From Chthoniobacterales bacterium (GTDB taxonomy: Bacteria > Verrucomicrobiota > Verrucomicrobiia > Chthoniobacterales > Terrimicrobiaceae), in the NCBI GenBank assembly GCA_014879575.1, contig JACSRU010000138.1, positions 1-42,677 on the forward strand: a DNA stretch of 42,677 bases. Direction: 5' to 3'. The notes beneath the pieces were generated by a model that ran no database searches, was not told the origin of the DNA, and saw only the letters and a program-made list of their open reading frames with translations. This document shows positions 23,733 to 35,398 of this stretch, one piece after another. The stretch's first letter is position 1, and each line of letters starts with the position of its first letter. A program made the translations under genes and the position numbers.

Positions 23733-24479
23733 TTACTCGGAGACGGCTGCCAACTCGCTGGGAGCCGTCTTGACGGCACCCTTGGCATCGAGGATCGCCT
23801 GGACGAGCTTCTGAAGAATGACGCGGATCGAGCGGATCGCATCGTCGTTGCCGGCGATCGGATACTCGATTTTTTCCGGGTCACAATTTGTATCCACGAT
23901 CGCAATGATGGGGATCTTCAGGCGGTTCGCCTCGGCAACGGCAATCTCCTCGCGCAGCGTGTCGATGACCACAAGGGCATCCGGAAGTTTCTCCATGTCC
24001 ACAATGCCTTCGAGATTGTGGAGGAGCTTGGCCCCTTCCCGACGAATCGACGAGGCCTCCGCCTTGTTGATCTTCGCGAATGCCGGGGACTTCTCCAGTG
24101 CCTGAATTTCCTTCAGACGGGCAACACTCTTGCGGATGGTCGTCAGGTTGGTAAGGGTGCCGCCCAGCCAGCGCTGGTTGACGAAGAGCTGCCCCGTGGC
24201 GGCGGCGGCTTCGCGGACGGCTTCCTGGGCCTGCTTTTTCGTTCCCACAAAGAGAATTTTTCCTCCTCCGCGGACAAGATTTGTCAGGTAGTCCGTGGCT
24301 CGCGAAAGCTGATCCACGGTCTGGGCCAGATCAATAATGTAGATGGAATTTTTCTCTTCGAGGATGTAATCGCGCATCTTCGGATTCCAGCGCTTGGTCT
24401 GGTGTCCATAATGCACGCCGGCTTCGAGCAGTTCAGTCATGAGTTCAACGTTTGGATATTGGGATGTTTCTTCGGACAT
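23733..24479 (-). CDS. rpsB: 30S ribosomal protein S2
   Basis: S2 is a protein of the small ribosomal subunit back. The 248-residue product contains LLEAGVHYGHQTKRWNPKM, the FVGTKKQAQEAV segment, QRWLGGTLTN and the PDALVVIDTLRE and PIIAIVDTNCDP blocks that define the family. The length is normal. It begins 8 bp after the end of rpoC, so it is read from the same transcript, and is followed by tsf. Placing rpsB-tsf directly after rpoBC is unusual: these genes normally form a separate operon. Confidence 0.97.
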   Translation of the reverse strand: MSEETSQYPNVELMTELLEAGVHYGHQTKRWNPKMRDYILEEKNSIYIIDLAQTVDQLSRATDYLTNLVRGGGKILFVGTKKQAQEAVREAAAATGQLFVNQRWLGGTLTNLTTIRKSVARLKEIQALEKSPAFAKINKAEASSIRREGAKLLHNLEGIVDMEKLPDALVVIDTLREEIAVAEANRLKIPIIAIVDTNCDPEKIEYPIAGNDDAIRSIRVILQKLVQAILDAKGAVKTAPSELAAVSE

Positions 24480-24487
24480 GGGATCTC

Positions 24488-27400
24488 TTAGCTGGCAGCT
24501 TTTTCAGGTTCGGGATTCGGTTCGGCTCCAAGCGCATCGCCCAAGAGGGCAATCTCGATTTCCCGGTGGGACTGGTAACCAGTGCCGGCCGGAATGAGAT
24601 GCCCCATGATGACGTTTTCCTTGAAGCCCCGCAACGTGTCCACCTTGCCAAGGGTGGCCGCTTCGGTCAATACGCGTGTGGTATCCTGGAAGGATGCGGC
24701 GGAAATAAAGCTGTCGGTCTCGAGCGAGGCCTTGGTGATGCCAAGGAGAACCGGACTGGCTTCGGCGGGTTTGCCACCCTTCTCGATGACACGGTGATTT
24801 TCCGCGTCAAAGGCCAGGCGATCCACCTGATCGCCCCAAAGGAGGTTCGTGTCGCCGGGCTCGGTGATTTTCACCTTGCGAAGCATCTGTCGGATAATGA
24901 TCTCGATGTGCTTGTCATTGATTTCCACGCCCTGGAGGCGATAGATTTCCTGCACTTCGTTGAGGAGGTGCTCCTGAAGCTCCTGCGGACCACAGATATC
25001 GAGGATCTCATGCGGCACAACGGGACCTTCCGTCAGCTGCTGACCCTTCTTCACCGTATCCCCTTTATACACAATGATGTGTTTGTTGAGCGGGATCAGG
25101 TGCTCCTCCTCGGCCTTGGTTGTCGGATCGGTGACGATGAGACGCCGCTTGGCGCGAACCGTCCCTCCGATTTCAACAATTCCGTCAATCTTGGCAATCT
25201 CCGCCGCATCCTTGGGTCGGCGGGCTTCGAAAAGTTCCGCCACGCGCGGCAGACCGCCCGTGATGTCCTTGGTCTTTGCAATTTTCCGCGGAGTTCTGGC
25301 AAGACGCTGACCGGCAGGAACCTTTGAGCCTTCCTTGACTTCGATATGGGCTCCCGCCGGGATCGAGTAGCTGGCAAGAACCTCCTTCTTCGCCTCGTCC
25401 ACGATGACGATCTGCGGATGGAGATCCTCCTTGTGCTCGATGACAACCGTTCCCATCACGCCGGTGGCTTCATCAATTTCCTTGCGGATTGTGACTCCCG
25501 AAATCATGTCGCGGAATTCAATCCGGCCACCTTTTTCCGTGATAATCGGCACGTTATAAGGATCCCACTGGATGAATGTGACGCCCTTCTTCACGGTGCC
25601 GCCATCTTCCACGGAAATGACGGAACCCACCACGATGTTGTGGCTTTCGAGTTCACGTCCATCGGGATCATGAACGCTGACGGTGCCATTTTTGTTGAGA
25701 GCGACATACGTGCCCTCGCTCGTCGCGACGACTTTCAGTTCGTTAAAACGGACGACACCCTCGTTCTTGGCCTTGATGATGGGCTGTTTGAAGGTCTGAC
25801 TGGCCGCTCCTCCCACGTGGAATGTCCGCATGGTCAGCTGGGTGCCGGGCTCGCCGATCGACTGGGCAGCAATAATGCCCACCGCCTCACCGAGTTTGAT
25901 CATGTTGCCGTTGGAGAGATTCCGCCCATAGCACATCGCGCAGATCCCACGCTTGGCCTCACAAGTGAGCGCCGAGCGGATCTTGAGCTGTTCATGACCG
26001 ATCTTTTCCAGGGATTCAGCCGTTTCCTCATCGATGAGTTGATCCGGTTTGACGGCCGCCTTGCCGGTGATCGGATCCTTGACGGACTCACAACTGACGC
26101 GACCGATAATCCGTGTGGAGAGGCTGACCACTTCGGTGTCCCCCTCATAAATCGGACTGACGACAATTCCGTTCGCGGTCTTGCAATCTTCCTGCGTGAT
26201 GATCACGTCTTGTGACGCATCCACCAGCTTGCGGGTGAGATAACCGGAGTCCGCAGTTTTGAGCGCGGTATCCGCCAGACCTTTTCGGGCGCCGTGAGCG
26301 GAGATGAAGTATTCCAGGACCGAAAGGCCTTCCCGGAAGCTCGCGATAATTGGTTGTTCGATGATTTCACCGGACGGCTTGGCGATTTGTCCGCGCATAC
26401 CGGCCAGCTGTTTGATCTGCGTGCGACTGCCACGGGCGCCGGAGTCCGACATCATGAACACGGGGTTCATCTCGCGACGGCCTCCGTTGTGGTCAAGCGT
26501 GCGGAAGAGGGCATTGGCGACTTCATCCCCCGTATTGGTCCAGATATCCGTCACCTTGTTCTTGCGCTCCCCGTCGGTGATGATACCGCGGAGATATTGC
26601 TTCTGGGCGTCAGCAACTTTACGATACGCCTCCTCGAGGAGCTGGCCTTTTTCCTCGGGAATGATCATGTCGGTGATGCCGATGGAAATTCCCGCCTTCG
26701 TGGCCTCGCGGAATCCGAGTTCCTTCAATTGGTCGAGGGTTTCGACCGTTTTCTGCTGTCCAGCAACCTTGTAACAACGCCAGATGACATCCGAAAGTTG
26801 CTTCTTTCCGCAAACCTTGTTGTAGAATCCCAGTTCCGCAGGCCAGATCTGGTTGAAAATCACCCGGCCGGCCGTGGTCTCGAGAATTTTCAGCGTCGAA
26901 TCGCCGTAGATCGTCGTGCGTCCGAAATCCGGATTTTTGAATCGGATTCTGGTATGCGTGCGAATCGAGCCCTCGGTCAGCGCGAGTTTCACCTCGTCGG
27001 CGTTGGCAAACAGGGGCATGCGTTTCTCCGGATTCGCATCTTCGCCGCGGGGCTTCTGCGTCAGGTAGTAGCACCCGAGCGGAATATCCTGCGAGGGATT
27101 TGTGATCGGCTTTCCACTGGATGGCGAAAAGATGTTGTTCGGTGCCAGCATGAGCATGCGGGCTTCCATCTGAGCCTCAACGGAAAGCGGAACGTGAACG
27201 GCCATCTGGTCGCCGTCGAAGTCCGCGTTGTAGGCGGTGCAGACAAGCGGATGGATCCGGATCGCCTCCCCCTCAATAAGCAGGGGTTCGAAAGCCTGAA
27301 TGGAGAGACGGTGCAGAGTCGGTGCGCGGTTCAGAAGGATCGGATGTCCCTTTGTGACCTCCTCAAGAATGTCCCAGACCTCGGCAGTCTGCCGTTCAAT

Positions 27401-28603
27401 GAGCTTTTTCGCGCTGCGGACAGTGTGGACGTGTCCCTGTTCCTTGAGACGTCGAATGATGAACGGCTCAAAGAGGACGAGGGCCATCTTTTTTGGCAAT
27501 CCGCATTGGTTGAGCTTAAGCTCCGGCCCAATGACGATGACCGAACGTCCGGAATAATCCACGCGCTTGCCCAGAAGGTTCTGGCGGAAACGCCCCCCCT
27601 TGCCCTTGAGCATGTCGCTGAGAGATTTGAGCGGACGGTTCGCGGCACCCGTGACCGCACGACCGTGACGTCCGTTGTCGAAGAGGGCGTCCACGGACTC
27701 CTGGAGCATTCGCTTCTCGTTGCGAATAATGACCTCCGGAGTCTTGAGTTGGAGGAGGGTGCGAAGCCGGCTGTTGCGGTTGATGACGCGACGATAAAGA
27801 TCGTTGAGATCGGAGGTCGCGAAGCGACCCCCCTCGAGAGGAACCAGCGGACGGAGATCCGGAGGAATGACCGGGAGCACGTTGAGGATCATCCATTCCG
27901 GACGGGTCTTCGAACTGGCGAAGCCTTGAACAAGTTTGAGCCTCTTGGCCAATTTTTTGCGCAGTTGCTTGCTTCGGGTGGATGCCATTTCCTCCTCGAT
28001 TTCGTCATTCAACTCGGCGAGATTGACGGCTTCGAGGAGTGTCCTGATCGCCTCGGCTCCCATTCCGGCCTCGAATGAATCCCCATACTGCTCCTCGGCC
28101 TCGCGGTATTCGGCTTCGGTCAGGAGCTGGCATTTCTGGAGCGGTGTGTTCTTCGGATCGGTAACAATGTAATCCTCGTAGTAGATCACGCGCTCGAGCT
28201 GGCGCGATGTCATGTCGAGCATCAGACCAATGCGGGACGGCATGCACTTGTAAAACCAAATATGCGAGACCGGCACGGCCAGATCAATATGTCCCATGCG
28301 TTCGCGACGGACGCGAGAGAGCGTGACCTCCACGCCGCAACGATCACAGGTGACCCCCTTGTGCTTGATCCGCTTGTATTTTCCACACGAGCACTCCCAG
28401 TCACGGGTCGGCCCGAAAATGCGCTCGCAGAAAAGCCCGCCCTTCTCGGGCTTGAAGGTGCGGTAGTTGATGGTTTCGGGGTTTTTGACCTCCCCCTTGC
28501 TCCATTTGCGCATGGCCTCCGGCGAAGAGACCGTGATGGCCACTTCATCAAATCCGACCGGTTTCTGTTCCTCGGTTGCGTCGCGAAAATTAACGTCTTT
28601 CAT
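24488..28603 (-). CDS. rpoC: RNA polymerase subunit beta'
   Basis: The catalytic large subunit of RNA polymerase, 1,371 residues. It shows the N-terminal zinc site (Cys71, Cys73, Cys86, Cys89), the magnesium-binding NADFDGD active-site loop at 459-465, the [15 protein letters not shown] block before it, the bridge-helix/trigger-loop region, and the second zinc site [11 protein letters not shown] followed by [25 protein letters not shown]. The length is complete for the split beta/beta' form. It begins 30 bp after the end of rpoB and ends 8 bp before rpsB. Codon use and length show no sign of damage. This is one of the best-supported genes here. Confidence 0.98.
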   Translation of the reverse strand: MKDVNFRDATEEQKPVGFDEVAITVSSPEAMRKWSKGEVKNPETINYRTFKPEKGGLFCERIFGPTRDWECSCGKYKRIKHKGVTCDRCGVEVTLSRVRRERMGHIDLAVPVSHIWFYKCMPSRIGLMLDMTSRQLERVIYYEDYIVTDPKNTPLQKCQLLTEAEYREAEEQYGDSFEAGMGAEAIRTLLEAVNLAELNDEIEEEMASTRSKQLRKKLAKRLKLVQGFASSKTRPEWMILNVLPVIPPDLRPLVPLEGGRFATSDLNDLYRRVINRNSRLRTLLQLKTPEVIIRNEKRMLQESVDALFDNGRHGRAVTGAANRPLKSLSDMLKGKGGRFRQNLLGKRVDYSGRSVIVIGPELKLNQCGLPKKMALVLFEPFIIRRLKEQGHVHTVRSAKKLIERQTAEVWDILEEVTKGHPILLNRAPTLHRLSIQAFEPLLIEGEAIRIHPLVCTAYNADFDGDQMAVHVPLSVEAQMEARMLMLAPNNIFSPSSGKPITNPSQDIPLGCYYLTQKPRGEDANPEKRMPLFANADEVKLALTEGSIRTHTRIRFKNPDFGRTTIYGDSTLKILETTAGRVIFNQIWPAELGFYNKVCGKKQLSDVIWRCYKVAGQQKTVETLDQLKELGFREATKAGISIGITDMIIPEEKGQLLEEAYRKVADAQKQYLRGIITDGERKNKVTDIWTNTGDEVANALFRTLDHNGGRREMNPVFMMSDSGARGSRTQIKQLAGMRGQIAKPSGEIIEQPIIASFREGLSVLEYFISAHGARKGLADTALKTADSGYLTRKLVDASQDVIITQEDCKTANGIVVSPIYEGDTEVVSLSTRIIGRVSCESVKDPITGKAAVKPDQLIDEETAESLEKIGHEQLKIRSALTCEAKRGICAMCYGRNLSNGNMIKLGEAVGIIAAQSIGEPGTQLTMRTFHVGGAASQTFKQPIIKAKNEGVVRFNELKVVATSEGTYVALNKNGTVSVHDPDGRELESHNIVVGSVISVEDGGTVKKGVTFIQWDPYNVPIITEKGGRIEFRDMISGVTIRKEIDEATGVMGTVVIEHKEDLHPQIVIVDEAKKEVLASYSIPAGAHIEVKEGSKVPAGQRLARTPRKIAKTKDITGGLPRVAELFEARRPKDAAEIAKIDGIVEIGGTVRAKRRLIVTDPTTKAEEEHLIPLNKHIIVYKGDTVKKGQQLTEGPVVPHEILDICGPQELQEHLLNEVQEIYRLQGVEINDKHIEIIIRQMLRKVKITEPGDTNLLWGDQVDRLAFDAENHRVIEKGGKPAEASPVLLGITKASLETDSFISAASFQDTTRVLTEAATLGKVDTLRGFKENVIMGHLIPAGTGYQSHREIEIALLGDALGAEPNPEPEKAAS

Positions 28604-28633
28604 GGAATGGATTCTTTATTGGGTTGCGGTGGA

Positions 28634-32428
<3,795 letters not shown>

Positions 32429-32628
32429 GGTGGATTCGAGTGGCTTTTCCGATGAAATTTTTTGGCTTGCCTACCAGTGTTTATCGGATCGGAAAACCGG
32501 TCAAAATGCCTGAACGCAAAACATCCGTGCAGGCAGGCAGGGCATTCCCCGCCCGTCTGTTGACGGATTGTTGGCTATTTGGACAGATGTGATCGGATAA
32601 CAGAACCTTGGCTTCCAGCGGAGGTGAG

Positions 32629-32656
32629 ATTGTATAGGGATCCGCAGAGAGATCAA
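32629..32656 (-). promoter_or_regulatory. Candidate internal promoter for rpoBC
   Basis: On the minus strand, TTGATC (32656-32651; 4/6 of the -35 consensus), a 16-bp spacer and TACAAT (32634-32629; 5/6 of -10). It lies about 200 bp upstream of rpoB and overlaps the end of a long hairpin. Prediction by eye. Confidence 0.45.
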
Positions 32657-32685
32657 GAATTTTTTTTTTCGAGATCTCCCTGCGG
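32642..32685 (-). promoter_or_regulatory. Long hairpin in the rplL-rpoB gap
   Basis: CCGCAGGGAGATC and GATCTCTCTGCGG pair over 13 positions with one G-T wobble, around an A-rich loop. It begins about 19 bp after the rplL stop and is not followed by a T-run. It may be an attenuator or an RNase III site, as is known at this position in E. coli, but that comparison is by location only. Confidence 0.65.
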
Positions 32686-32703
32686 AATCCAGAGATGGCG
32701 GGA

Positions 32704-33084
32704 TTACTTGATTTCGACCTTGGCGCCGGCGGCTTCGATCTTTTTCTTGATCTCCTCCGCTTCTTCCTTGGTCACCCCTTCCTTGAGAGGCTTGGGTGCG
32801 CTCTCGACGAGGGTCTTGGCCTCGGCGAGACCGAGTCCGGCCACTGCGGCGCGAACCTCCTTAATGACGGCGATTTTGTTTCCGCCAGCTTCCGTGAGAA
32901 TGACGTCGAACGAGGTCTTTTCCTCAACCGGTGCGGCGGCGGCTCCGGGAGCGCCTGCTGCCGCGACGGCGACTGGTGCTGCGGCGCTAACGCCCCATTT
33001 TTCTTCGAGTTGCTTTACCAGTCCGGCGATTTCCAGGACGGTGAGTCCGCTGAGCTGGTCTACGAGTGCTTGTGTGTCTGCCAT
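32704..33084 (-). CDS. rplL: 50S ribosomal protein L7/L12
   Basis: L7/L12 forms the flexible stalk that recruits translation factors. The 126-residue product has an N-terminal dimerisation part ([28 protein letters not shown]), an alanine-rich hinge, and the C-terminal domain with [24 protein letters not shown] and [19 protein letters not shown]. Length and order are normal. It follows rplJ after a gap of 138 bp containing several inverted repeats, and precedes rpoB by 275 bp with a hairpin. Confidence 0.97.
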   Translation of the reverse strand: MADTQALVDQLSGLTVLEIAGLVKQLEEKWGVSAAAPVAVAAAGAPGAAAAPVEEKTSFDVILTEAGGNKIAVIKEVRAAVAGLGLAEAKTLVESAPKPLKEGVTKEEAEEIKKKIEAAGAKVEIK

Positions 33085-33111
33085 TTTATGTGTGTTTTGT
33101 GGTATCGTCGC

Positions 33112-33216
33112 GCCCCGAAGCCTCAGGGCATTTGAGTCAGACAGCTGTCTGACCGACGAGGAACCGGTTTGGTTTTTTGGTTTTTCTTGCCCGGCGCGGC
33201 TTCAAAAACACCGGGC
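33112..33216 (-). promoter_or_regulatory. Structured spacer between rplJ and rplL
   Basis: Three inverted repeats occupy the gap: GCCCGG/CCGGGC (33189-33216), a perfect 18-bp palindrome GTCAGACAGCTGTCTGAC (33136-33153), and GCCC-type stem 33112-33129. None is followed by a T-run on the minus strand. They may be RNA processing or stoichiometry elements (L7/L12 is needed in excess of L10), or a protein-binding site for the palindrome. Confidence 0.5.
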
Positions 33217-33222
33217 AAAATT

Positions 33223-33744
33223 TTAGTCCGCGCCTCCTGCCGCCTCGGCTTTTGCCTGGAGGATGCGGGCCAGGCTTGCGCCGGGCTCATTGAGGATGCG
33301 GACAAGTTGTGTGGCGGGTGTCTGCAGGAGGCCGAGAAGCTTGGCCTGCAGGACTTCCCTGCTCGGAAGATCCGCGAGTTCCGTGATTTGCGCGGGATTC
33401 AGCGTGGCGTTGTCGAGCACGCCCGCGCGCACGACGGGTTTCTGGAATTCCGCATGGAAGGTCTTGAGAATTTTTGCCGCGGCACAAATATCGGACGCCC
33501 CGGTGACCATGGCCGTCTGGCCGACAAAGGATCCTTCGAGTTCCGGCATTTCCAGGTCATGGGCGGCAATTTTCAAAAAGGTGTTGCGCACGACGCTCAG
33601 ACGGGCTCCGACGCCGGTGAGACGGGTGCGGAGTTCCTCGAAGTGCGGAACCTTCATTCCGGAGTAGTCAACCACCAGAAAATACGGCGAGGATTTCAGT
33701 TTTTCGCGGATGTCCGCGACGATCAGAGTTTTCTCGGGTCTCAT
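33223..33744 (-). CDS. rplJ: 50S ribosomal protein L10
   Basis: L10 anchors the L7/L12 stalk to the ribosome. The 173-residue product begins MRPEKTLIVADIREKLKSS, contains FLVVDYSGMKVPHFEELRTRL and VVRNTFLKIAA, and ends in a helical tail that would hold the L7/L12 dimers. Length is normal. It starts 5 bp after the end of rplA, so there is no room for the L10 leader used for autoregulation in E. coli and Bacillus. Confidence 0.95.
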   Translation of the reverse strand: MRPEKTLIVADIREKLKSSPYFLVVDYSGMKVPHFEELRTRLTGVGARLSVVRNTFLKIAAHDLEMPELEGSFVGQTAMVTGASDICAAAKILKTFHAEFQKPVVRAGVLDNATLNPAQITELADLPSREVLQAKLLGLLQTPATQLVRILNEPGASLARILQAKAEAAGGAD

Positions 33745-33749
33745 GGAAT

Positions 33750-34451
33750 TCAGTTTTTCAGGTAGGGAGACGGGTCAACCGACACGCCCGGGGTCATGGT
33801 GGCGCTGAGAGTGATTGTTTCGACGAACGTGCCCTTGGCCGTGGGAGGGCGGGACTTGACGACGGCCTCGATGACAGCGGTGCCGTTCTCAAGGAGTGCC
33901 TGCTCTTCGAAGGAAAACTTCCCGACGGGGACCGCCACATTGCCGTTTTTGTCGAGCTTGAACTCCACGCGCCCGGCCTTGACTTCCTTGACGGCCCTGG
34001 CGGTGTCGTCTGTCACGGTCCCGGTTTTGGGATTCGGCATCAGGCCGCGCGGCCCGAGAACCTTGCCGAGCTTGCGGACTTCCACCATGGCGGAGGGGGT
34101 GGCGATCGCAACGTCGAAGTCGGCGAATCCGGAAGTCACTTTTTTGATGAGATCCTCGAAGCCAACGAACTCGGCTCCGGCCTCCTTCGCGGTCTCGGCG
34201 GCCTGGCCGGTGGCAAATACGAGGACCCGGACATTCTTTCCGCTGCCGTTCGGCAGGGGGCAGGTCCCGCGCACCATCTGGTCGCTTTGCTTGGGATCCA
34301 CTCCCAGCTTGAAGGAGAGCGTAACGGTCTGGTCGAATTTTGTCGGGGGAAGCGTCTTGAGAGTTCTGACGGCCTCCGGAAGTTGATACTTTTTGCTGCC
34401 GTCCACTTTTTCGGCGGCGGCCCGGTAACGTTTGCTTCGTTTTTTTTGCAT
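33750..34451 (-). CDS. rplA: 50S ribosomal protein L1
   Basis: L1 forms the ribosomal L1 stalk near the E site and represses its own mRNA in many bacteria. The 233-residue product begins MQKKRSKRYRAAAEKVD, with the signature GPRGLMPNPKTGTVT and the AGRVEFKLDKNGNVAVPVGK block. The frame is open a further 131 codons upstream, but that part covers the intergenic region and is non-coding; ATG 34451 is right. It is the first gene of the minus-strand cluster. rplK, which normally precedes it, is absent; the next gene upstream is rpoZ on the other strand. Confidence 0.96.
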   Translation of the reverse strand: MQKKRSKRYRAAAEKVDGSKKYQLPEAVRTLKTLPPTKFDQTVTLSFKLGVDPKQSDQMVRGTCPLPNGSGKNVRVLVFATGQAAETAKEAGAEFVGFEDLIKKVTSGFADFDVAIATPSAMVEVRKLGKVLGPRGLMPNPKTGTVTDDTARAVKEVKAGRVEFKLDKNGNVAVPVGKFSFEEQALLENGTAVIEAVVKSRPPTAKGTFVETITLSATMTPGVSVDPSPYLKN

Positions 34452-34501
34452 AAGATTTTTGCAGTGCGAGCGACCGGGTGAGGTCTCCTGCGTTGCGGGT
34501 T

Positions 34502-34521
34502 CTCCGACGGGATGTCGGGAG
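34502..34521 (-). promoter_or_regulatory. Hairpin in the rplA leader
   Basis: On the minus strand, CTCCCGAC and GTCGGAG pair over 7 bp with one bulged C around ATCCC, about 50-70 bases upstream of the rplA start. An outer GACCGG/CCGGTC pair (34472-34477 and 34522-34527) could enclose it. It could be an L1 autoregulatory site, but I cannot confirm the L1-binding motif. Confidence 0.4.
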
Positions 34522-34527
34522 CCGGTC

Positions 34528-34555
34528 AAACTAACGGAGAAATCAGGGCTGTCAA
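34528..34555 (-). promoter_or_regulatory. Candidate promoter of the rplA-to-tsf cluster
   Basis: On the minus strand, a perfect TTGACA (34555-34550), a 16-bp spacer and TAGTTT (34533-34528, 3/6). It lies about 80 bp upstream of rplA. The -35 box is one arm of an 8-bp inverted repeat whose other arm is the rpoZ -35 box. Confidence 0.45.
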
Positions 34556-34573
34556 AGAAAAAATAGAAAATAT

Positions 34574-34601
34574 TTGACAGCGAAATTGTCGGCCCTATTG
34601 T
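34574..34601 (+). promoter_or_regulatory. Candidate promoter of rpoZ-smpB
   Basis: TTGACA (34574-34579, perfect), a 16-bp spacer and TATTGT (34596-34601, 4/6), 52 bp upstream of rpoZ. It is preceded by an AT-rich tract, which helps promoter strength. Confidence 0.55.
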
Positions 34602-34653
34602 CTCCCTCCCGCGGGAGGCGGCAGGGCTGCCTTCCCCGACACCACTTTTTTCC

Positions 34654-34857
34654 ATGAACGCACAACTGCTCGAAGAGGCCGCCAAGGTCATCCCGGAACC
34701 CCAGGTTCTCATCAATGTCGTCTCCCGACGCGTCCGTCTGCTGACCTCGGGAAGCCGTCCGATGGTCGAAACAGAATTCCGCACGGGATTGGCGGACATC
34801 GCCCTGCTGGAGGTCGCCAAGGGGAAACTGGCGGTCGCGCCCAAGCCTTCCGAGTAA
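34654..34857 (+). CDS. rpoZ: RNA polymerase subunit omega
   Basis: The small subunit that helps fold beta' into the core polymerase. The 67-residue product is short. It carries the omega pattern: an N-terminal helix, INVVSRRVRLLTSG near residues 26-39, and the AL-E-V-KGKL region near 49-58 that corresponds to the conserved A-EE---GKI segment. It diverges from rplA and is followed after 31 bp by smpB. Its closeness to rpoB and rpoC is unusual: rpoZ is normally elsewhere, often next to gmk. The assignment is by pattern, as the protein is small. Confidence 0.82.
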   Translation: MNAQLLEEAAKVIPEPQVLINVVSRRVRLLTSGSRPMVETEFRTGLADIALLEVAKGKLAVAPKPSE

Positions 34858-34888
34858 TCATTTCTCCCGGGGCGGAACCCGGGATCAC

Positions 34889-35347
34889 ATGGCCGCAGAG
34901 ATTACCACCAACCGGAAGGCCTTCCGGGATTATCATATCCTCGAGCGTTTGGAGGCCGGGGTGGAACTCAAGGGCACGGAGGTCAAGTCCCTCCGCTTGG
35001 GATTGGTTTCCCTGCAGGGAGCCTTCGCACGGATCAACGGCAGCGACCTCTGCCTGTATGAAGCGAGCATCCTGCCCTACGAGCGCGCCAGCCACGAGCA
35101 GCACGAGGCCAAGCGCGTCCGCCGACTCCTCCTTCACCGCTCCGAGATTGATCGGTTGGTCGGGGAAATCGAACGTTCCGGACGCTCCCTCGTCGCACTT
35201 TCGATGTATTGGAAAAAGGGCCGCGTGAAGGTCGAACTCGGACTCGGCAAGGGAAAAGACGCCCAAGACAAACGCTCTGACCTGAAGAAACGTGTGGCCG
35301 CGCGTGAGATGGATCGGGCGGTGGCGGATTTCCAGCGCCGAAAGTAA
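34889..35347 (+). CDS. smpB: SsrA-binding protein SmpB
   Basis: SmpB delivers tmRNA to stalled ribosomes for trans-translation. The 152-residue protein shows NRKAFRDYHILERLEAGVELKGTEVKSLR at the N-terminus, the barrel core LQGAFARINGSDLCLYEASILPY, and the C-terminal basic helix with KGKDAQDKRSDLKKRVAAREMDRA. The length is normal. It follows rpoZ by 31 bp and probably shares its promoter. The tmRNA gene, sometimes found beside smpB, is not present between smpB and its neighbours. Confidence 0.96.
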   Translation: MAAEITTNRKAFRDYHILERLEAGVELKGTEVKSLRLGLVSLQGAFARINGSDLCLYEASILPYERASHEQHEAKRVRRLLLHRSEIDRLVGEIERSGRSLVALSMYWKKGRVKVELGLGKGKDAQDKRSDLKKRVAAREMDRAVADFQRRK

Positions 35348-35398
35348 AAACATCTTTTCGTGCGGGTTTGGATTGATTTCATGGGGCAGACCATTCAT

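Noticed and set aside
25346-28078. Plus-strand frames of 289 and 594 codons over rpoC
   Set aside because: They are antisense to rpoC, which is intact with zinc sites and NADFDGD.
34452-34844. A 131-codon N-terminal extension of L1
   Set aside because: It covers the divergent promoter region and part of rpoZ; L1 begins at the MQKKRSKRYR start.
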